In this document: positions 1 to 8,592 of the stretch, in pieces
How the letters are laid out: each line of letters begins with the position of its first letter
Position numbering within the stretch: the stretch's first letter is position 1
Assembly (NCBI GenBank): GCA_902616615.1
Contig: CACMTN010000015.1
Span: forward strand, 1 to 35,313
Source of the DNA: an uncultured SAR116 cluster alpha proteobacterium
GTDB taxonomy: Bacteria; Pseudomonadota; Alphaproteobacteria; Puniceispirillales; Marisalimonadaceae
Reading direction: 5' to 3'
DNA: 35,313 bases
Program-made: the position numbers and the translations under genes
Notes under the pieces: model-generated
What the model saw: the letters and a program-made list of their open reading frames with translations, nothing else
Told to the model about the DNA's origin: nothing
Database searches by the model: none

Positions 1-738
1 ATTACCCATGGATTTTTTACTAGAAAAGGTGGTTACTCAAAATCACCATACAATTCACTTAATTGTAGTTTTAATGTTGAAGATAATGAGAATGATGTTA
101 AGAATAATTTAATATTAGTTTGTAATGAATTAAAATTAGATAAATTAATAAAATTAAATCAAATACATTCAGCTAAAGTTTTGGTCGTAAATAGTAAAGA
201 TGATCAAATCGATGATATTAAAGCAGACGGATTAGTAACAAAATTAAAAGGTATTGGCTTATCAATCTTAGGTGCTGATTGTGCGCCAATTTTATTTTAT
301 GATAAAATCTCAAAAGTAATCGGCGCCTGTCATGCAGGCTGGAGAGGAGCGATAAATGGAATTATAGAAACCACGATTACTAGTATGGAAAATTTAGGAG
401 CAAATAGAAATAACATTATTTCCATCATAGGTCCTACTATACATAAAGAATCTTACGAAATTAAAGAAGATGTAGCGCTAATAGTAAAAGAAACTGAGTT
501 TTACAAAAATAACCATTCTATATTGTTTCAATTAAAACAAGATAAATACCAATTTGATCTGCCTTTACTAATAAAAGAAAGTTTAAAATTTTCTCGAATT
601 AATAATTTTGGTGATATTCATATCAATACTTACGAAAAATCTAATTTGTTTTTTAGTCATAGAAAATCCAGTCAAAAGAATTTTCCTAAACAAGGTAAAA
701 CTGGAAGACACATATCAGTAATAGGGTTGATTGGTTAA
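1..738 (+). CDS. pgeF: PgeF/YfiH family multicopper-type protein (purine nucleoside phosphorylase/polyphenol oxidase family), 5' partial
   Basis: The reading frame is open from base 1, so the gene starts before the window; the TTG at 181 is internal. The first visible residues read HGFFTRKGGYS, the N-terminal signature of this family. Further family motifs follow in order: ADCAPILFYD, then CHAGWRGA, a GPTIHKESYEI segment, and the C-terminal GRHISVIGLI. The conserved His and Cys residues of these motifs form the zinc/active site in characterised members. Reported activities include purine nucleoside phosphorylase and a role in peptidoglycan editing (PgeF in E. coli), so the exact substrate here is uncertain. 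The protein is cytosolic with no signal peptide. It lies upstream of prs in the same direction, an arrangement common in alphaproteobacteria. Confidence 0.9.
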   Translation: MTHGFFTRKGGYSKSPYNSLNCSFNVEDNENDVKNNLILVCNELKLDKLIKLNQIHSAKVLVVNSKDDQIDDIKADGLVTKLKGIGLSILGADCAPILFYDKISKVIGACHAGWRGAINGIIETTITSMENLGANRNNIISIIGPTIHKESYEIKEDVALIVKETEFYKNNHSILFQLKQDKYQFDLPLLIKESLKFSRINNFGDIHINTYEKSNLFFSHRKSSQKNFPKQGKTGRHISVIGLIG

Positions 739-742
739 TTAA

Positions 743-808
743 ATGCCACATTTAATAATTTTTTCGATTGTAATGTTTTTAGGTTTATGCGTCTTAATAT
801 TTATATAA
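743..808 (+). CDS. Possible 21-residue hydrophobic small protein
   Basis: An ATG four bases after the pgeF stop opens a 21-codon frame ending in TAA. The product is almost entirely hydrophobic (MPHLIIFSIVMFLGLCVLIF plus Ile), enough for one membrane span. No Shine-Dalgarno sequence is visible, but translation could couple to pgeF termination. AT-rich DNA throws up hydrophobic short frames by chance, so this is only a candidate. Confidence 0.2.
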   Translation: MPHLIIFSIVMFLGLCVLIFI

Positions 809-847
809 ATAAAGATAATTTTTTCTTGCTATAAGTTTAAGTAGACT

Positions 848-860
848 GCTATTAAATAGC
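848..860. promoter_or_regulatory. 13-base dyad upstream of prs
   Basis: GCTATT and AATAGC are perfect 6-base inverted arms around a single central A, 24 bases before the prs start. It could be an operator, or part of the promoter with TTGCTA at 826-831 as a weak -35. No known binding box is recognised. Confidence 0.25.
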
Positions 861-884
861 TAATATTATCTTGGGAAATATTTT

Positions 885-1817
885 ATGAAAATACTGTCTT
901 GCAACTCAAACATTAATTTAGCAGAAAGTATTTCTAAAACACTTAATTCTAGACTTGTTAAAGCAGACGTAAAACGGTTTTCTGATATGGAAGTATTTGT
1001 TGAAGTTCAAGAAAATGTCAGAGGTGAAGACATGTTTGTTATTCAATCTACTTCTTACCCCGCAAATGATAATTTAATGGAGTTACTAGTATCATTAGAT
1101 GCTCTAAGAAGAGCAAGTGCAAGAAGAATTACCGCAGTAATTCCTTATTATGGGTATGCTAGACAAGACAGGAAATCTGGTCCCAGAACTCCTATTTCTG
1201 CAAAATTAGTTGCAAATTTAATAACTAAAGCAGGTGCTGATAGAATTCTTACAATGGATCTTCATGCAGGACAAATACAGGGTTTTTTTGATATACCTAC
1301 TGATAATTTATTTGCAGCTCCAGTATTTGTAAAAGATATAGAAGAAAAATATAAGAACAAACCAGTTGTTATAGTTTCACCAGATGTAGGTGGTGTTATT
1401 AGAGCAAGGGCTATTGCTAGACGAATTAATGCAAATTTAGCCATAATTGATAAAAGAAGAGAAAAACCTGGATCATCAGAGGTTATGAATATTATTGGTG
1501 ACGTCTCTAATCATCACTGTATAATAGTTGACGACATCATCGACTCAGGAGGAACAATATGTAATGCCGCACAAGCACTAATGGATGTTGGTGCAACAAG
1601 TGTAGATGCATATGTTACTCATGGTGTACTCTCTGGTTCTGCAGTAAGGAACATAACTAATTCCCCATTGAGTTCTCTAGTAACTACAAATTCAATTAAA
1701 GCGACAGAAGCCGTAAATATGTCTAACAATATAAGGCAGATATCTATTGCTCCTATTATTGGTGAAGCAATTCGTAGAGTTCATATGGAACAATCCGTTT
1801 CCAGTCTTTTTGAATAG
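885..1817 (+). CDS. prs: Ribose-phosphate pyrophosphokinase
   Basis: Makes PRPP from ribose 5-phosphate and ATP, the precursor for purine, pyrimidine, histidine, tryptophan and NAD synthesis; a cytosolic class I enzyme. The product is 310 residues, normal for the family. It shows the flexible-loop sequence [10 protein letters not shown] (residues 88-97), [18 protein letters not shown] (125-142), the catalytic KRR at 190-192, and the PRPP-binding signature DDIIDSGGT (216-224). The ATG at 885 fits the family N-terminus; upstream GGGAA gives only a weak ribosome-binding site. The gap to pgeF (146 bases) is long for this DNA and holds a 13-base dyad, so prs probably has its own promoter. It precedes rplY and pth as in many alphaproteobacteria. 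Confidence 0.97.
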   Translation: MKILSCNSNINLAESISKTLNSRLVKADVKRFSDMEVFVEVQENVRGEDMFVIQSTSYPANDNLMELLVSLDALRRASARRITAVIPYYGYARQDRKSGPRTPISAKLVANLITKAGADRILTMDLHAGQIQGFFDIPTDNLFAAPVFVKDIEEKYKNKPVVIVSPDVGGVIRARAIARRINANLAIIDKRREKPGSSEVMNIIGDVSNHHCIIVDDIIDSGGTICNAAQALMDVGATSVDAYVTHGVLSGSAVRNITNSPLSSLVTTNSIKATEAVNMSNNIRQISIAPIIGEAIRRVHMEQSVSSLFE

Positions 1818-1869
1818 ATTTTACATTATTTACTTTAATTTTTTTAATTTAAGGGTTATGTATGCTTTA

Positions 1870-1897
1870 TTCTTTTGCACCCCTGGAGGCATAAGAG
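1870..1897 (+). promoter_or_regulatory. Leader hairpin upstream of rplY
   Basis: Bases 1870-1878 (TTCTTTTGC) pair with 1889-1897 (GCATAAGAG): seven Watson-Crick pairs, one terminal T-G pair and one T-T mismatch. The 10-base loop, ACCCCTGGAG, is GC-rich and stands out in an otherwise AT-rich leader. A GGAGG at 1885-1889 lies in the loop and stem base, distinct from the true Shine-Dalgarno AAGGAG at 1904-1909. Placement just before a ribosomal-protein gene suggests an autoregulatory leader; this is inference. Confidence 0.4.
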
Positions 1898-1916
1898 ACT
1901 TTTAAGGAGAAAATTA

Positions 1917-2564
1917 ATGCAAACTATTGATATTAAAGCTGAAGCTCGTAGTCAGGTTGGTAAGGGGTCTGCCAGAGCAGCAAGGCGCGCAGGTTTAGTT
2001 CCTGCAGTTATTTATGGAAATAAACAATCACCAATCCCTATTACATTAGATGCCAATAAATGGCGTCAACTAATGCATAAACCTGGTATATTTAGTCAAT
2101 TAATGAATATTGAAGTTAATAATGAGACACATTTCGTATTGCCTCGTGATATTCAACAACACCCAGTTTCAGAAGAGGCTGAGCATGTTGACTTTCTAAG
2201 AGTTACAAAAAATGCCACAGTTGCTGTTGGTATTAATGTTGAATTTTTGAATGAAGAAAAATGTACTGGATTAAAATTAGGTGGTGTACTGAACGTTGTA
2301 AGACCCCAAGTAGAGTTGAATTGTCCTGCTATTTCTATTCCTGAAAAAATAACAGTGGATTTAGAAGGTCTTAATGTTGGACATACTATTCATATTAGTG
2401 CAATTGAACTTCCTGATGGTTGCACACCAACTATAACAGATAGAGATTTTACTGTTGCTACTATTGCTGCACCAAGAGGTGGTTTAGGCGATTCTGAAGA
2501 AGAAGAAACTGAAACAACCGATGAATCTTCTGAAGATACAGATGAAGATAAAAATGATAGTTGA
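1917..2564 (+). CDS. rplY: 50S ribosomal protein L25/general stress protein Ctc
   Basis: Binds 5S rRNA in the large ribosomal subunit. The chosen ATG at 1917 follows AAGGAG (1904-1909) with seven bases between and gives the family N-terminus MQTIDIKAEARSQVGKGSAR; an in-frame TTG at 1875 lies inside the leader hairpin and is rejected. The 215-residue product has the N-terminal L25 5S-binding domain (about residues 1-95, with ARRAGLVPAVIYG) followed by the TL5/Ctc C-terminal beta domain, so it is the long Ctc form and not the short enterobacterial one. The last 25 or so residues are a strongly acidic, probably disordered tail of Glu, Asp, Ser and Thr. It lies between prs and pth. Confidence 0.96.
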   Translation: MQTIDIKAEARSQVGKGSARAARRAGLVPAVIYGNKQSPIPITLDANKWRQLMHKPGIFSQLMNIEVNNETHFVLPRDIQQHPVSEEAEHVDFLRVTKNATVAVGINVEFLNEEKCTGLKLGGVLNVVRPQVELNCPAISIPEKITVDLEGLNVGHTIHISAIELPDGCTPTITDRDFTVATIAAPRGGLGDSEEEETETTDESSEDTDEDKNDS

Positions 2565-2600
2565 AAACATTTTTAAAAAAATTGAGTTTTAACTTTTGAG

Positions 2601-3173
2601 ATGTTTTTAATAGTTGGCTTAGGTAATCCTGGAAAATCTTACAGAAATAATAGGCATAATATTGGTTATAAAATTATTGACAATATCAGAGAAGTATATG
2701 ATTTTCCTGAATTCTCAAAAAAATTTAAGTCTGAATTTTCTAAATCTGAGTTAAATAAAAATATACTGATTTTACTTAAACCAATTACATTCATGAATAA
2801 TTCAGGTATAGCTCTAAAAGAAATTAAAAGCTTTTACAATATTGATATAAATAACATCTATGTAATACATGATGAAATAGATCTGGATCAAGGGCGTGTT
2901 AAAGTAAAAAATGGTGGCGGTCATAATGGACACAATGGCCTGAAAAGTATAGATAAAATGATTGGTAAAAACTACAATAGAGTTAGGGTTGGAGTATCTC
3001 GACCATCACAAATATATGAAGAAGATATTGATGAAAACATATCAAATTGGGTGCTTTCTGACTTCACATCTAGTGAAAAAGATAAATGGCTAGATAACAC
3101 AATTAATTACGTTTCTGAAATGATTATATCTTTAATTAATAGTCAAAATGGTTTTTGTGGTAAAAATGTGTAG
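2601..3173 (+). CDS. pth: Peptidyl-tRNA hydrolase
   Basis: Releases tRNA from peptidyl-tRNA that drops off the ribosome; a cytosolic monomer. At 190 residues it matches the bacterial Pth family. The N-terminus MFLIVGLGNPGKSYRNNRHN carries the catalytic His (H19, E. coli His20). The second signature has N67 (FMNNSG) and D91 (HDEIDL), and GGGHNGHNGLKSI (105-117) follows as expected. The ribosome-binding site is weak (TTGAG). It follows rplY by 36 bases and precedes ychF by 8, a conserved translation-related run. Confidence 0.97.
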   Translation: MFLIVGLGNPGKSYRNNRHNIGYKIIDNIREVYDFPEFSKKFKSEFSKSELNKNILILLKPITFMNNSGIALKEIKSFYNIDINNIYVIHDEIDLDQGRVKVKNGGGHNGHNGLKSIDKMIGKNYNRVRVGVSRPSQIYEEDIDENISNWVLSDFTSSEKDKWLDNTINYVSEMIISLINSQNGFCGKNV

Positions 3174-3181
3174 GTGCATAA

Positions 3182-4279
3182 ATGGGTTTTAAATGTGGAA
3201 TTGTAGGATTACCAAATGTAGGGAAATCTACCTTATTTAATGCTCTTACAGAAACCTCATCAGCAGAAGCTGCAAATTATCCTTTTTGTACAATAGAGCC
3301 TAATTCTGGCATTGTATCTGTTCCTGATAAAAGATTAAATTTACTCTCTAATTTAGCTAAATCTCAAAAAACTATTCCTGCACAGATGCAATTTGTAGAT
3401 ATTGCTGGACTTGTAAGTGGTGCTAGTAAAGGGGAAGGATTAGGGAATAAATTTTTATCTCATATAAGAGAGGTTGATGCAATTATACATGTGGTTAGAT
3501 GCTTTGAAAATACCGACATAACACATGTAGATAATACTATAAACCCTCTAAGAGACACTGAAACCATAGACACTGAATTGATGTTAGCTGATTTAGAAAG
3601 TTTAGAAAGACAAACTCAAAACTTGTCAAAAAAAGCAAAATCCAATGATATAGACGCTAAAAATGATTTAGTACTAATGAGAAAATTAACTGAATTTTTA
3701 TCTGATGGTGTTCAACTTCGTTTAGCAAATTTAACTGATGAAGAAAAGACAAAACTAAAAACTTTTAATCTACTCACATCAAAGCCAGTTCTTTACGCAT
3801 GCAACGTTGGTGAAGATGATGCCTCCAATGGAAATAACTTTACTAAGAATATATTTGACAAAGCTAAAACTGAAAACTGTGATGCCATAATAATTTCAGG
3901 TTCTATAGAATCTGAAATCGCAATTTTAGAAGAACCTGAAAAGAAAGAATTTCTCAAAGATTTAAATTTGGAAGAGTCTGGACTGAACAGATTAATAAGA
4001 ACAGGATTTAGCCTGCTTGATCTAATTACATTTTTTACAGTTGGTCCAAAAGAAACAAGAGCATGGACAATAAAAAACAACTCAACTGCACCAGAAGCTG
4101 CTGGTATAATTCATACAGATTTTCAAAAAGGATTTATTCGCGCCGAAACAATATCTTATGATGATTATTTAAATTTCAAAAGTGAGCAGGCAGCAAAAGA
4201 TGCTGGACGTATGAGAGTCGAGGGTGCAGATTATATAGTTAAAGATGGAGATGTATTTCATTTTAGATTTAATGTTTGA
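3182..4279 (+). CDS. ychF: Redox-regulated ATPase/GTPase YchF (OLA1 family)
   Basis: An Obg-related P-loop NTPase that prefers ATP and associates with ribosomes; linked to translation and oxidative stress. The 365-residue product has the P-loop GLPNVGKST at residues 9-17, the switch motif DIAGLVSGASKGEGLGNKFL, an ACNVGEDD segment in place of the GTPase NKxD motif (the usual YchF difference), and a C-terminal TGS domain ending in KDGDVFHFRFNV. The start is eight bases after the pth stop, consistent with co-transcription and perhaps coupling. Confidence 0.97.
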   Translation: MGFKCGIVGLPNVGKSTLFNALTETSSAEAANYPFCTIEPNSGIVSVPDKRLNLLSNLAKSQKTIPAQMQFVDIAGLVSGASKGEGLGNKFLSHIREVDAIIHVVRCFENTDITHVDNTINPLRDTETIDTELMLADLESLERQTQNLSKKAKSNDIDAKNDLVLMRKLTEFLSDGVQLRLANLTDEEKTKLKTFNLLTSKPVLYACNVGEDDASNGNNFTKNIFDKAKTENCDAIIISGSIESEIAILEEPEKKEFLKDLNLEESGLNRLIRTGFSLLDLITFFTVGPKETRAWTIKNNSTAPEAAGIIHTDFQKGFIRAETISYDDYLNFKSEQAAKDAGRMRVEGADYIVKDGDVFHFRFNV

Positions 4280-4292
4280 TTCGAGCTAAATT

Positions 4293-4958
4293 ATGAATGA
4301 GATTATAGAAATTACAGCAAAAGATAATCATCAATTCTCAGCTTATGTTTCTCAACCTTCGGGAAAACCAAAAGGAGGAATTGTAATTATACAAGAAATT
4401 TTTGGTGTAAACAAACATATTAAAGAAGTAACAGACTTATACGCTAGCAAAGGTTATTTATGTATTGCACCTTCATTGTTTGACAGAATTGAAAAAAATA
4501 TAATCTTAAATTATGACGAAAAAGGTGTATCTAAAGGAAGAGAGTTAAAATCGTTATGTGATCATAACGCCCTAAAAGATATAAAGGCTAGTATTTCTGT
4601 AGTATCCTCAGCTGGGAAAGTAGGTATAATAGGATATTGCTGGGGTGGATCATTATCTTGGAGAATTGGATGTGAGGCTTCCAATCTCTCAGCTTCTGTC
4701 TGCTACTATGGTGGAGATATTCCAAAACTTAGAGATTTGAAACCAAAATGCAATATTTTGACGCATTTTGGTGAACTTGATAAAGGAATTCCAATGAAAT
4801 ATGTAAAAATTTTTAAGAAAAAAAGACCTGAAGTTCATACATACACTTATCCTGCTGACCATGGTTTTAATTGTGACCATAGAAGGCAATATAATAAGAC
4901 GTGTACAAGAATTGCACTTAATAGAACATTAAAATTTTTAGAAGAAAATTTAACTTAG
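4293..4958 (+). CDS. Dienelactone hydrolase family protein
   Basis: An alpha/beta hydrolase with a cysteine nucleophile. The 221-residue length fits the dienelactone hydrolase family. Visible active-site residues are E35 (IQEIFGVN), nucleophile C116 in GYCWGGS, D163 (FGELDKGIP) and H190 (ADHGFNCD), the complete Cys-Asp-His triad plus the characteristic Glu. Classical members open dienelactone in chloroaromatic breakdown; many marine homologues have unknown ester or lactone substrates, and no aromatic-degradation genes adjoin it. It begins 13 bases after ychF and its stop lies one base from the stop of petC on the other strand. Confidence 0.85.
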   Translation: MNEIIEITAKDNHQFSAYVSQPSGKPKGGIVIIQEIFGVNKHIKEVTDLYASKGYLCIAPSLFDRIEKNIILNYDEKGVSKGRELKSLCDHNALKDIKASISVVSSAGKVGIIGYCWGGSLSWRIGCEASNLSASVCYYGGDIPKLRDLKPKCNILTHFGELDKGIPMKYVKIFKKKRPEVHTYTYPADHGFNCDHRRQYNKTCTRIALNRTLKFLEENLT

Positions 4959-4959
4959 A

Positions 4960-5751
4960 TTATTGATTTTTTATAGGAGCCCAAATCTGCTTCATGGCAA
5001 AATATGATAAAGCACTCAATAATAGCAAAAATAGCATGACTGATATTCCCAATCTCTTCCTATCTTCCATTTCAGGCTCAGAAGCCCATGCAAGAAAAGC
5101 TGTTACGTCTTTTGCCATTTGATCAGGTGTAGCTTTAGTACCGTCGGCATACTCAACCCCATCGTCATAAAGAGGTTGTGGCATACCAATTAAGTTTCCA
5201 GAATAATACTTATTATAGTACATACCATCAGGGACTTTTTTTTCAGCAGGCGCGTCTACATAACCTGTTAAAAGTGCATGTAAATAATTCGCGCCATCAG
5301 GTCTAGCTTTTACAATTAACGATAAATCTGGTGGATATGCACCACCATTTGCAGCTCTCGCAGCTTTATCATTTGGGTAAGGTGATACGAATTTGTCACT
5401 TGGCCTAGCTGGTCTCTCAACAACTTCACCATCATCGTTAATAGTGTTCACATTATTTTCAGCTGCAAATGCTTTAATTTCGTCATCATTGTAACCAATA
5501 GACTTTAAATTTCTATACGCTAAAAGTCTCATTCCATGACACCCTGAGCACACCTCTTTGTAAACTTGTAGACCTCTTTGTTGAGATGCGCGATCAAAAG
5601 TTCCTAAAATACCTGAAAAAGACCAATTTAATTGTGGGTAATTTATTTTTTCACTCGCACCAAAAGACGTACTAGATAAACAAATTATTATCAAACTTAA
5701 GAATAATTTTAAAATATCGTTAGAAAAAAGTTTTGATGAGTATTTAATCAT
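4960..5751 (-). CDS. petC: Cytochrome c1 of the bc1 complex
   Basis: The haem c subunit of ubiquinol:cytochrome c reductase; passes electrons from the Rieske protein to soluble or membrane cytochrome c in the periplasm. The 263-residue precursor has an N-terminal secretion signal (hydrophobic core about residues 14-28, then SFGASE), haem-binding CSGCH (C68, C71, H72), the axial methionine M190 in GNLIGMPQPL, and one C-terminal membrane anchor (about 236-254) ending in WAPIKNQ. The ATG abuts the petB stop with no spacer; its ribosome-binding site GGGAG lies inside petB, so translation is probably coupled. Confidence 0.97.
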   Translation of the reverse strand: MIKYSSKLFSNDILKLFLSLIIICLSSTSFGASEKINYPQLNWSFSGILGTFDRASQQRGLQVYKEVCSGCHGMRLLAYRNLKSIGYNDDEIKAFAAENNVNTINDDGEVVERPARPSDKFVSPYPNDKAARAANGGAYPPDLSLIVKARPDGANYLHALLTGYVDAPAEKKVPDGMYYNKYYSGNLIGMPQPLYDDGVEYADGTKATPDQMAKDVTAFLAWASEPEMEDRKRLGISVMLFLLLLSALSYFAMKQIWAPIKNQ

Positions 5752-7002
5752 CTATTTTTTCTCCCGTGTCGCCATTGCAGCAGCGGTGGCGGCACCTCCT
5801 AATATCGGTTCCGAAATTGAGAGTGGAAGGGGTTTAGTTTTTTCTATGTAAGGTAACAAAGGAAACAGTATTAAAAAGTGGAAGAAATAGTAAGCTGTAG
5901 CTATTCTTGATAATATAACATATAAACCTTCGGCTGGCATTGCTCCTAAATAACCTAACAAAATGCAATCTAATAAAAGTATCCAAAAGAAAATTTTATA
6001 TATCGGTCTGAACTGAGATGATCTTACTGAAGATCTATCTAACCAAGGTAAAATAAATAAAACTGCAATTGCACCAAACATGAAAAGCACACCACCAAGC
6101 TTGTCTGGAATTGCTCTAAGAATTGCATAAAAAGGAAGAAAATACCATTCAGGAACGATATGAGCTGGTGTAACCATCGGGTTTGCTTCAATGTAATTAT
6201 CTGGATGACCCATAAAATTTGGAAAGAAAAACACTGCAGCTGCGAAAAATGATAGAAACACACTTAAACCAAACAAATCTTTAATTGTGTAATAAGGACT
6301 AAAAGGAACGGTGTCTTGTGTACCTTTTATATCAATACCAATTGGATTATTAGAACCAAAACGATGTAATGCAACTAAATGCAGTATTACAACCCCTACT
6401 ATTACAAATGGCAAAACAAAATGAAGAGAAAAGAATCTATTTAAAGTAGAATTATCAACTGAAAAACCTCCCCACAACCAAGTAACAATATTTTCACCAA
6501 CAAATGGTATAGCAGAAAATAAATTAGTAATCACTGTAGCTCCCCAAAAACTCATCTGACCCCATGGTAATACGTATCCCATGAAAGCTGTAGCCATCAT
6601 AAGCAAGAGTATTAAAACACCTAAGATCCATAAAAGTTCTCTCGGAGCTTTGTATGATCCATAATACAAACCTCGAAAAATATGAATGTAAACTACAATG
6701 AAGAAAAAACTCGCTCCATTCATATGAATATACCTTATTAGCCATCCATGATTAACGTCTCTCATAATTCTTTCAACAGAATCAAAAGCGTAATCAACAT
6801 GAGCTGTATAATTCATAGACAAAACAATTCCCGTAATTATCATTGTTACTAAAGCAAAACCTGCTAAGGAACCAAAATTCCAAAAATAATTTAAGTTTTT
6901 TGGCGTTGGATAATGATTTAACTCATGATCCATAAATGAAAATACTGGTAATCTGTGATCTATCCATTTAACAACTGGATTTTTAAACTTAGACTTTGAC
7001 AA
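5752..7002 (-). CDS. petB: Cytochrome b of the bc1 complex
   Basis: The membrane core of ubiquinol:cytochrome c reductase. The 416-residue product carries both b-haem ligand pairs at the required spacing of 14: H93/H107 on helix B and H194/H208 on helix D. The quinol-site PEWY motif is at 284-287 ([18 protein letters not shown]), followed by the C-terminal helices. The start is TTG, with a strong Shine-Dalgarno AGGAG seven bases upstream (bases 7009-7013 of the other strand). A short C-terminal extension rich in Ala and ending in Lys follows the last membrane segment. It is the middle gene of petABC. Confidence 0.97.
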   Translation of the reverse strand: MSKSKFKNPVVKWIDHRLPVFSFMDHELNHYPTPKNLNYFWNFGSLAGFALVTMIITGIVLSMNYTAHVDYAFDSVERIMRDVNHGWLIRYIHMNGASFFFIVVYIHIFRGLYYGSYKAPRELLWILGVLILLLMMATAFMGYVLPWGQMSFWGATVITNLFSAIPFVGENIVTWLWGGFSVDNSTLNRFFSLHFVLPFVIVGVVILHLVALHRFGSNNPIGIDIKGTQDTVPFSPYYTIKDLFGLSVFLSFFAAAVFFFPNFMGHPDNYIEANPMVTPAHIVPEWYFLPFYAILRAIPDKLGGVLFMFGAIAVLFILPWLDRSSVRSSQFRPIYKIFFWILLLDCILLGYLGAMPAEGLYVILSRIATAYYFFHFLILFPLLPYIEKTKPLPLSISEPILGGAATAAAMATREKK

Positions 7003-7028
7003 TTATAACTCCTAAATAAAATATTGAA

Positions 7029-7571
7029 TTATCCAATTTTAATGACGTTGTCTGACAAAAACTTATATGAAGGAACCTCTAAATTTGTAGGGGCTGGGCC
7101 TTTTCTAATTCTTCCCGAATGATCATAGTGAGATCCATGACAAGGACAAAACCATCCACCGTACTGACCTTTGACATCACCAGATTTTTGACCAAGTGGA
7201 ACACAACCTAAATGTGTACAAACACCAACTAGAACGATAAACTTTTCATTAGGCACTCTTTCCTCGTCTGTTTCAGGGTGTCTCATATCATCTAAAGAAA
7301 CTTCTTTAGCTAGCTTGATTTCTTCAGGTGTTCTATGACGTACAAAAACAGGCTTGCCTCTCCAAGTTACAGTTATGGCTTGACCTTCTTCTAGAGAAGA
7401 CAAATCTACCTCAGTAGATGCTAAGGCTAAAGTATCTGCAGCAGGATTCATTTGGTCAATTAAAGGCCAAGCAACAGATGCAGCACCAATGCCTGCCATA
7501 GCATAAGTTGAGATTATTAAGAAATCTCTTTTACCTTCGTTATTATTTTTTGACTTAGAATTTTTAGGCAT
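7029..7571 (-). CDS. petA: Ubiquinol-cytochrome c reductase iron-sulfur (Rieske) subunit
   Basis: Carries the 2Fe-2S cluster that takes the first electron from ubiquinol. The 180-residue product has a short N-terminal anchor (about 17-37) and the two Rieske boxes: CTHLGC (ligands C118, H120) and CPCHGS (ligands C142, H145), with C123 and C144 positioned for the disulfide. The Tat-type motif just before the anchor reads KRDFL instead of RRDFL, so the first arginine of the usual pair is lysine. First gene of petABC; the promoter must lie in the 100-base gap to hemF, where a 19-base AT dyad sits at 7583-7601. Confidence 0.97.
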   Translation of the reverse strand: MPKNSKSKNNNEGKRDFLIISTYAMAGIGAASVAWPLIDQMNPAADTLALASTEVDLSSLEEGQAITVTWRGKPVFVRHRTPEEIKLAKEVSLDDMRHPETDEERVPNEKFIVLVGVCTHLGCVPLGQKSGDVKGQYGGWFCPCHGSHYDHSGRIRKGPAPTNLEVPSYKFLSDNVIKIG

Positions 7572-7582
7572 TTATCTCACTT

Positions 7583-7601
7583 TATAAATATAATATTTAT
7601 A
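7583..7601. promoter_or_regulatory. AT palindrome upstream of petA
   Basis: TATAAATAT and ATATTTATA are perfect 9-base inverted arms around a single base, 11 bases before the petA ATG (which lies on the minus strand). It could be an operator or a weak leader hairpin at the ribosome-binding site. It consists only of A and T, so chance is a real alternative. Confidence 0.25.
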
Positions 7602-7671
7602 TAACATTGTAGAAAAATAATTCCAGTGTTTTTTATAATGATTCTAAAAAAGAATTAAAATTTTTTTGGAT

Positions 7672-8580
7672 TTAATACCAACTTACTTTCGGAGGCAAAC
7701 TCATCAATACAGCTTCTGTGTTTCCACCAGTTTTCAATCCAAAAATTGTCCCTCTATCATATAGTAAATTAAACTCAACATATCGACCTCTTTTAATAAG
7801 CTGAGTTTCTCTATCTTTATCATTAAATTTTCTACTCAATCTCCTTTTAATAATAGACAGATATGACGATAAGAATGTTGAACCAATGCTTTGAATAAAT
7901 GAGAAATCTTTTTCCCAGTCTTCATTGCACAAATAATCAAAAAAAATTCCACCTACTCCTCGAGGTTCTTCTCTATGTGGTAAATAAAAATAATCATCAC
8001 ACCATCGCTTAAAAGTAGGATAATATGACTTATCATATTTATCACATATACTTTTTAAATCTTTGTGAAATATATTTGATGACTCTATGTCGTTAAAAGT
8101 TGGAGTAAGGTCACCCCCTCCACCAAACCATAGTTTTTTTTTACTCCCTTTACCTGTAATTAACATCCTAGTGTTCATATGTGCAGCTGGAACATGTGGG
8201 TTGCACATATGTGAAACAACAGAAATACCAGATGCCCAAAACAAACCATTTTCTTCGGCGCCAGGTATTTGTTGCCTGAACTCTTTAGAAAATTTGCCGT
8301 GCACAGTAGATATATTTACTCCAACTTTTTCAAAAACATCGCCATGCATAATTGATATGGTGCCCCCTCCTCCACCATCTCTCTCCCATGACTTTTGATT
8401 AAAAGTAATTTGTTTATTTAGTATTTTCTTATTTTCAATTTCTTCAAAGGATTTGCATATTTTATCACGAAGCTCTCTAAACCACATACTTGCAAATTGT
8501 TTTTTATTTTTTAATGTTTTGATATCATCTAAACACTCTTTTGCTTTTAAAGTTTTAAGCATTTTAACTTTTGCAGACAT
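7672..8580 (-). CDS. hemF: Oxygen-dependent coproporphyrinogen-III oxidase
   Basis: Converts coproporphyrinogen III to protoporphyrinogen IX with O2, a late step of haem synthesis; cytosolic. The 302-residue product matches the family length. It shows SWERDGGGGG followed by GDVFEKVGVN, then NPHVPAAHMNTR, WFGGGGDLTP (151-160), the signature YLPHREEPRGVGGIFFDYL, and the C-terminal RGRYVEFNLLYDRGTIFGL region. Choosing the O2-dependent enzyme suits an aerobic organism, and its place just upstream of petABC puts haem supply beside two haem proteins. The CCA-adding enzyme gene lies 12 bases upstream in the same direction. Confidence 0.97.
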   Translation of the reverse strand: MSAKVKMLKTLKAKECLDDIKTLKNKKQFASMWFRELRDKICKSFEEIENKKILNKQITFNQKSWERDGGGGGTISIMHGDVFEKVGVNISTVHGKFSKEFRQQIPGAEENGLFWASGISVVSHMCNPHVPAAHMNTRMLITGKGSKKKLWFGGGGDLTPTFNDIESSNIFHKDLKSICDKYDKSYYPTFKRWCDDYFYLPHREEPRGVGGIFFDYLCNEDWEKDFSFIQSIGSTFLSSYLSIIKRRLSRKFNDKDRETQLIKRGRYVEFNLLYDRGTIFGLKTGGNTEAVLMSLPPKVSWY

Positions 8581-8592
8581 ATTTTTATTTTA

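Noticed and set aside
1875-1877. TTG as the rplY start
   Set aside because: Sits within the leader hairpin; the ATG at 1917 has a good Shine-Dalgarno and matches the family N-terminus.
7622-7671. Possible hairpin terminator between hemF and petA
   Set aside because: Runs of A and T can pair weakly but there is no GC-containing stem followed by a T run.
8087-8398. 103-codon open frame opposite hemF
   Set aside because: Lies entirely antisense to well-conserved hemF motifs; Pro-rich product mirrors the Gly-rich hemF segments.
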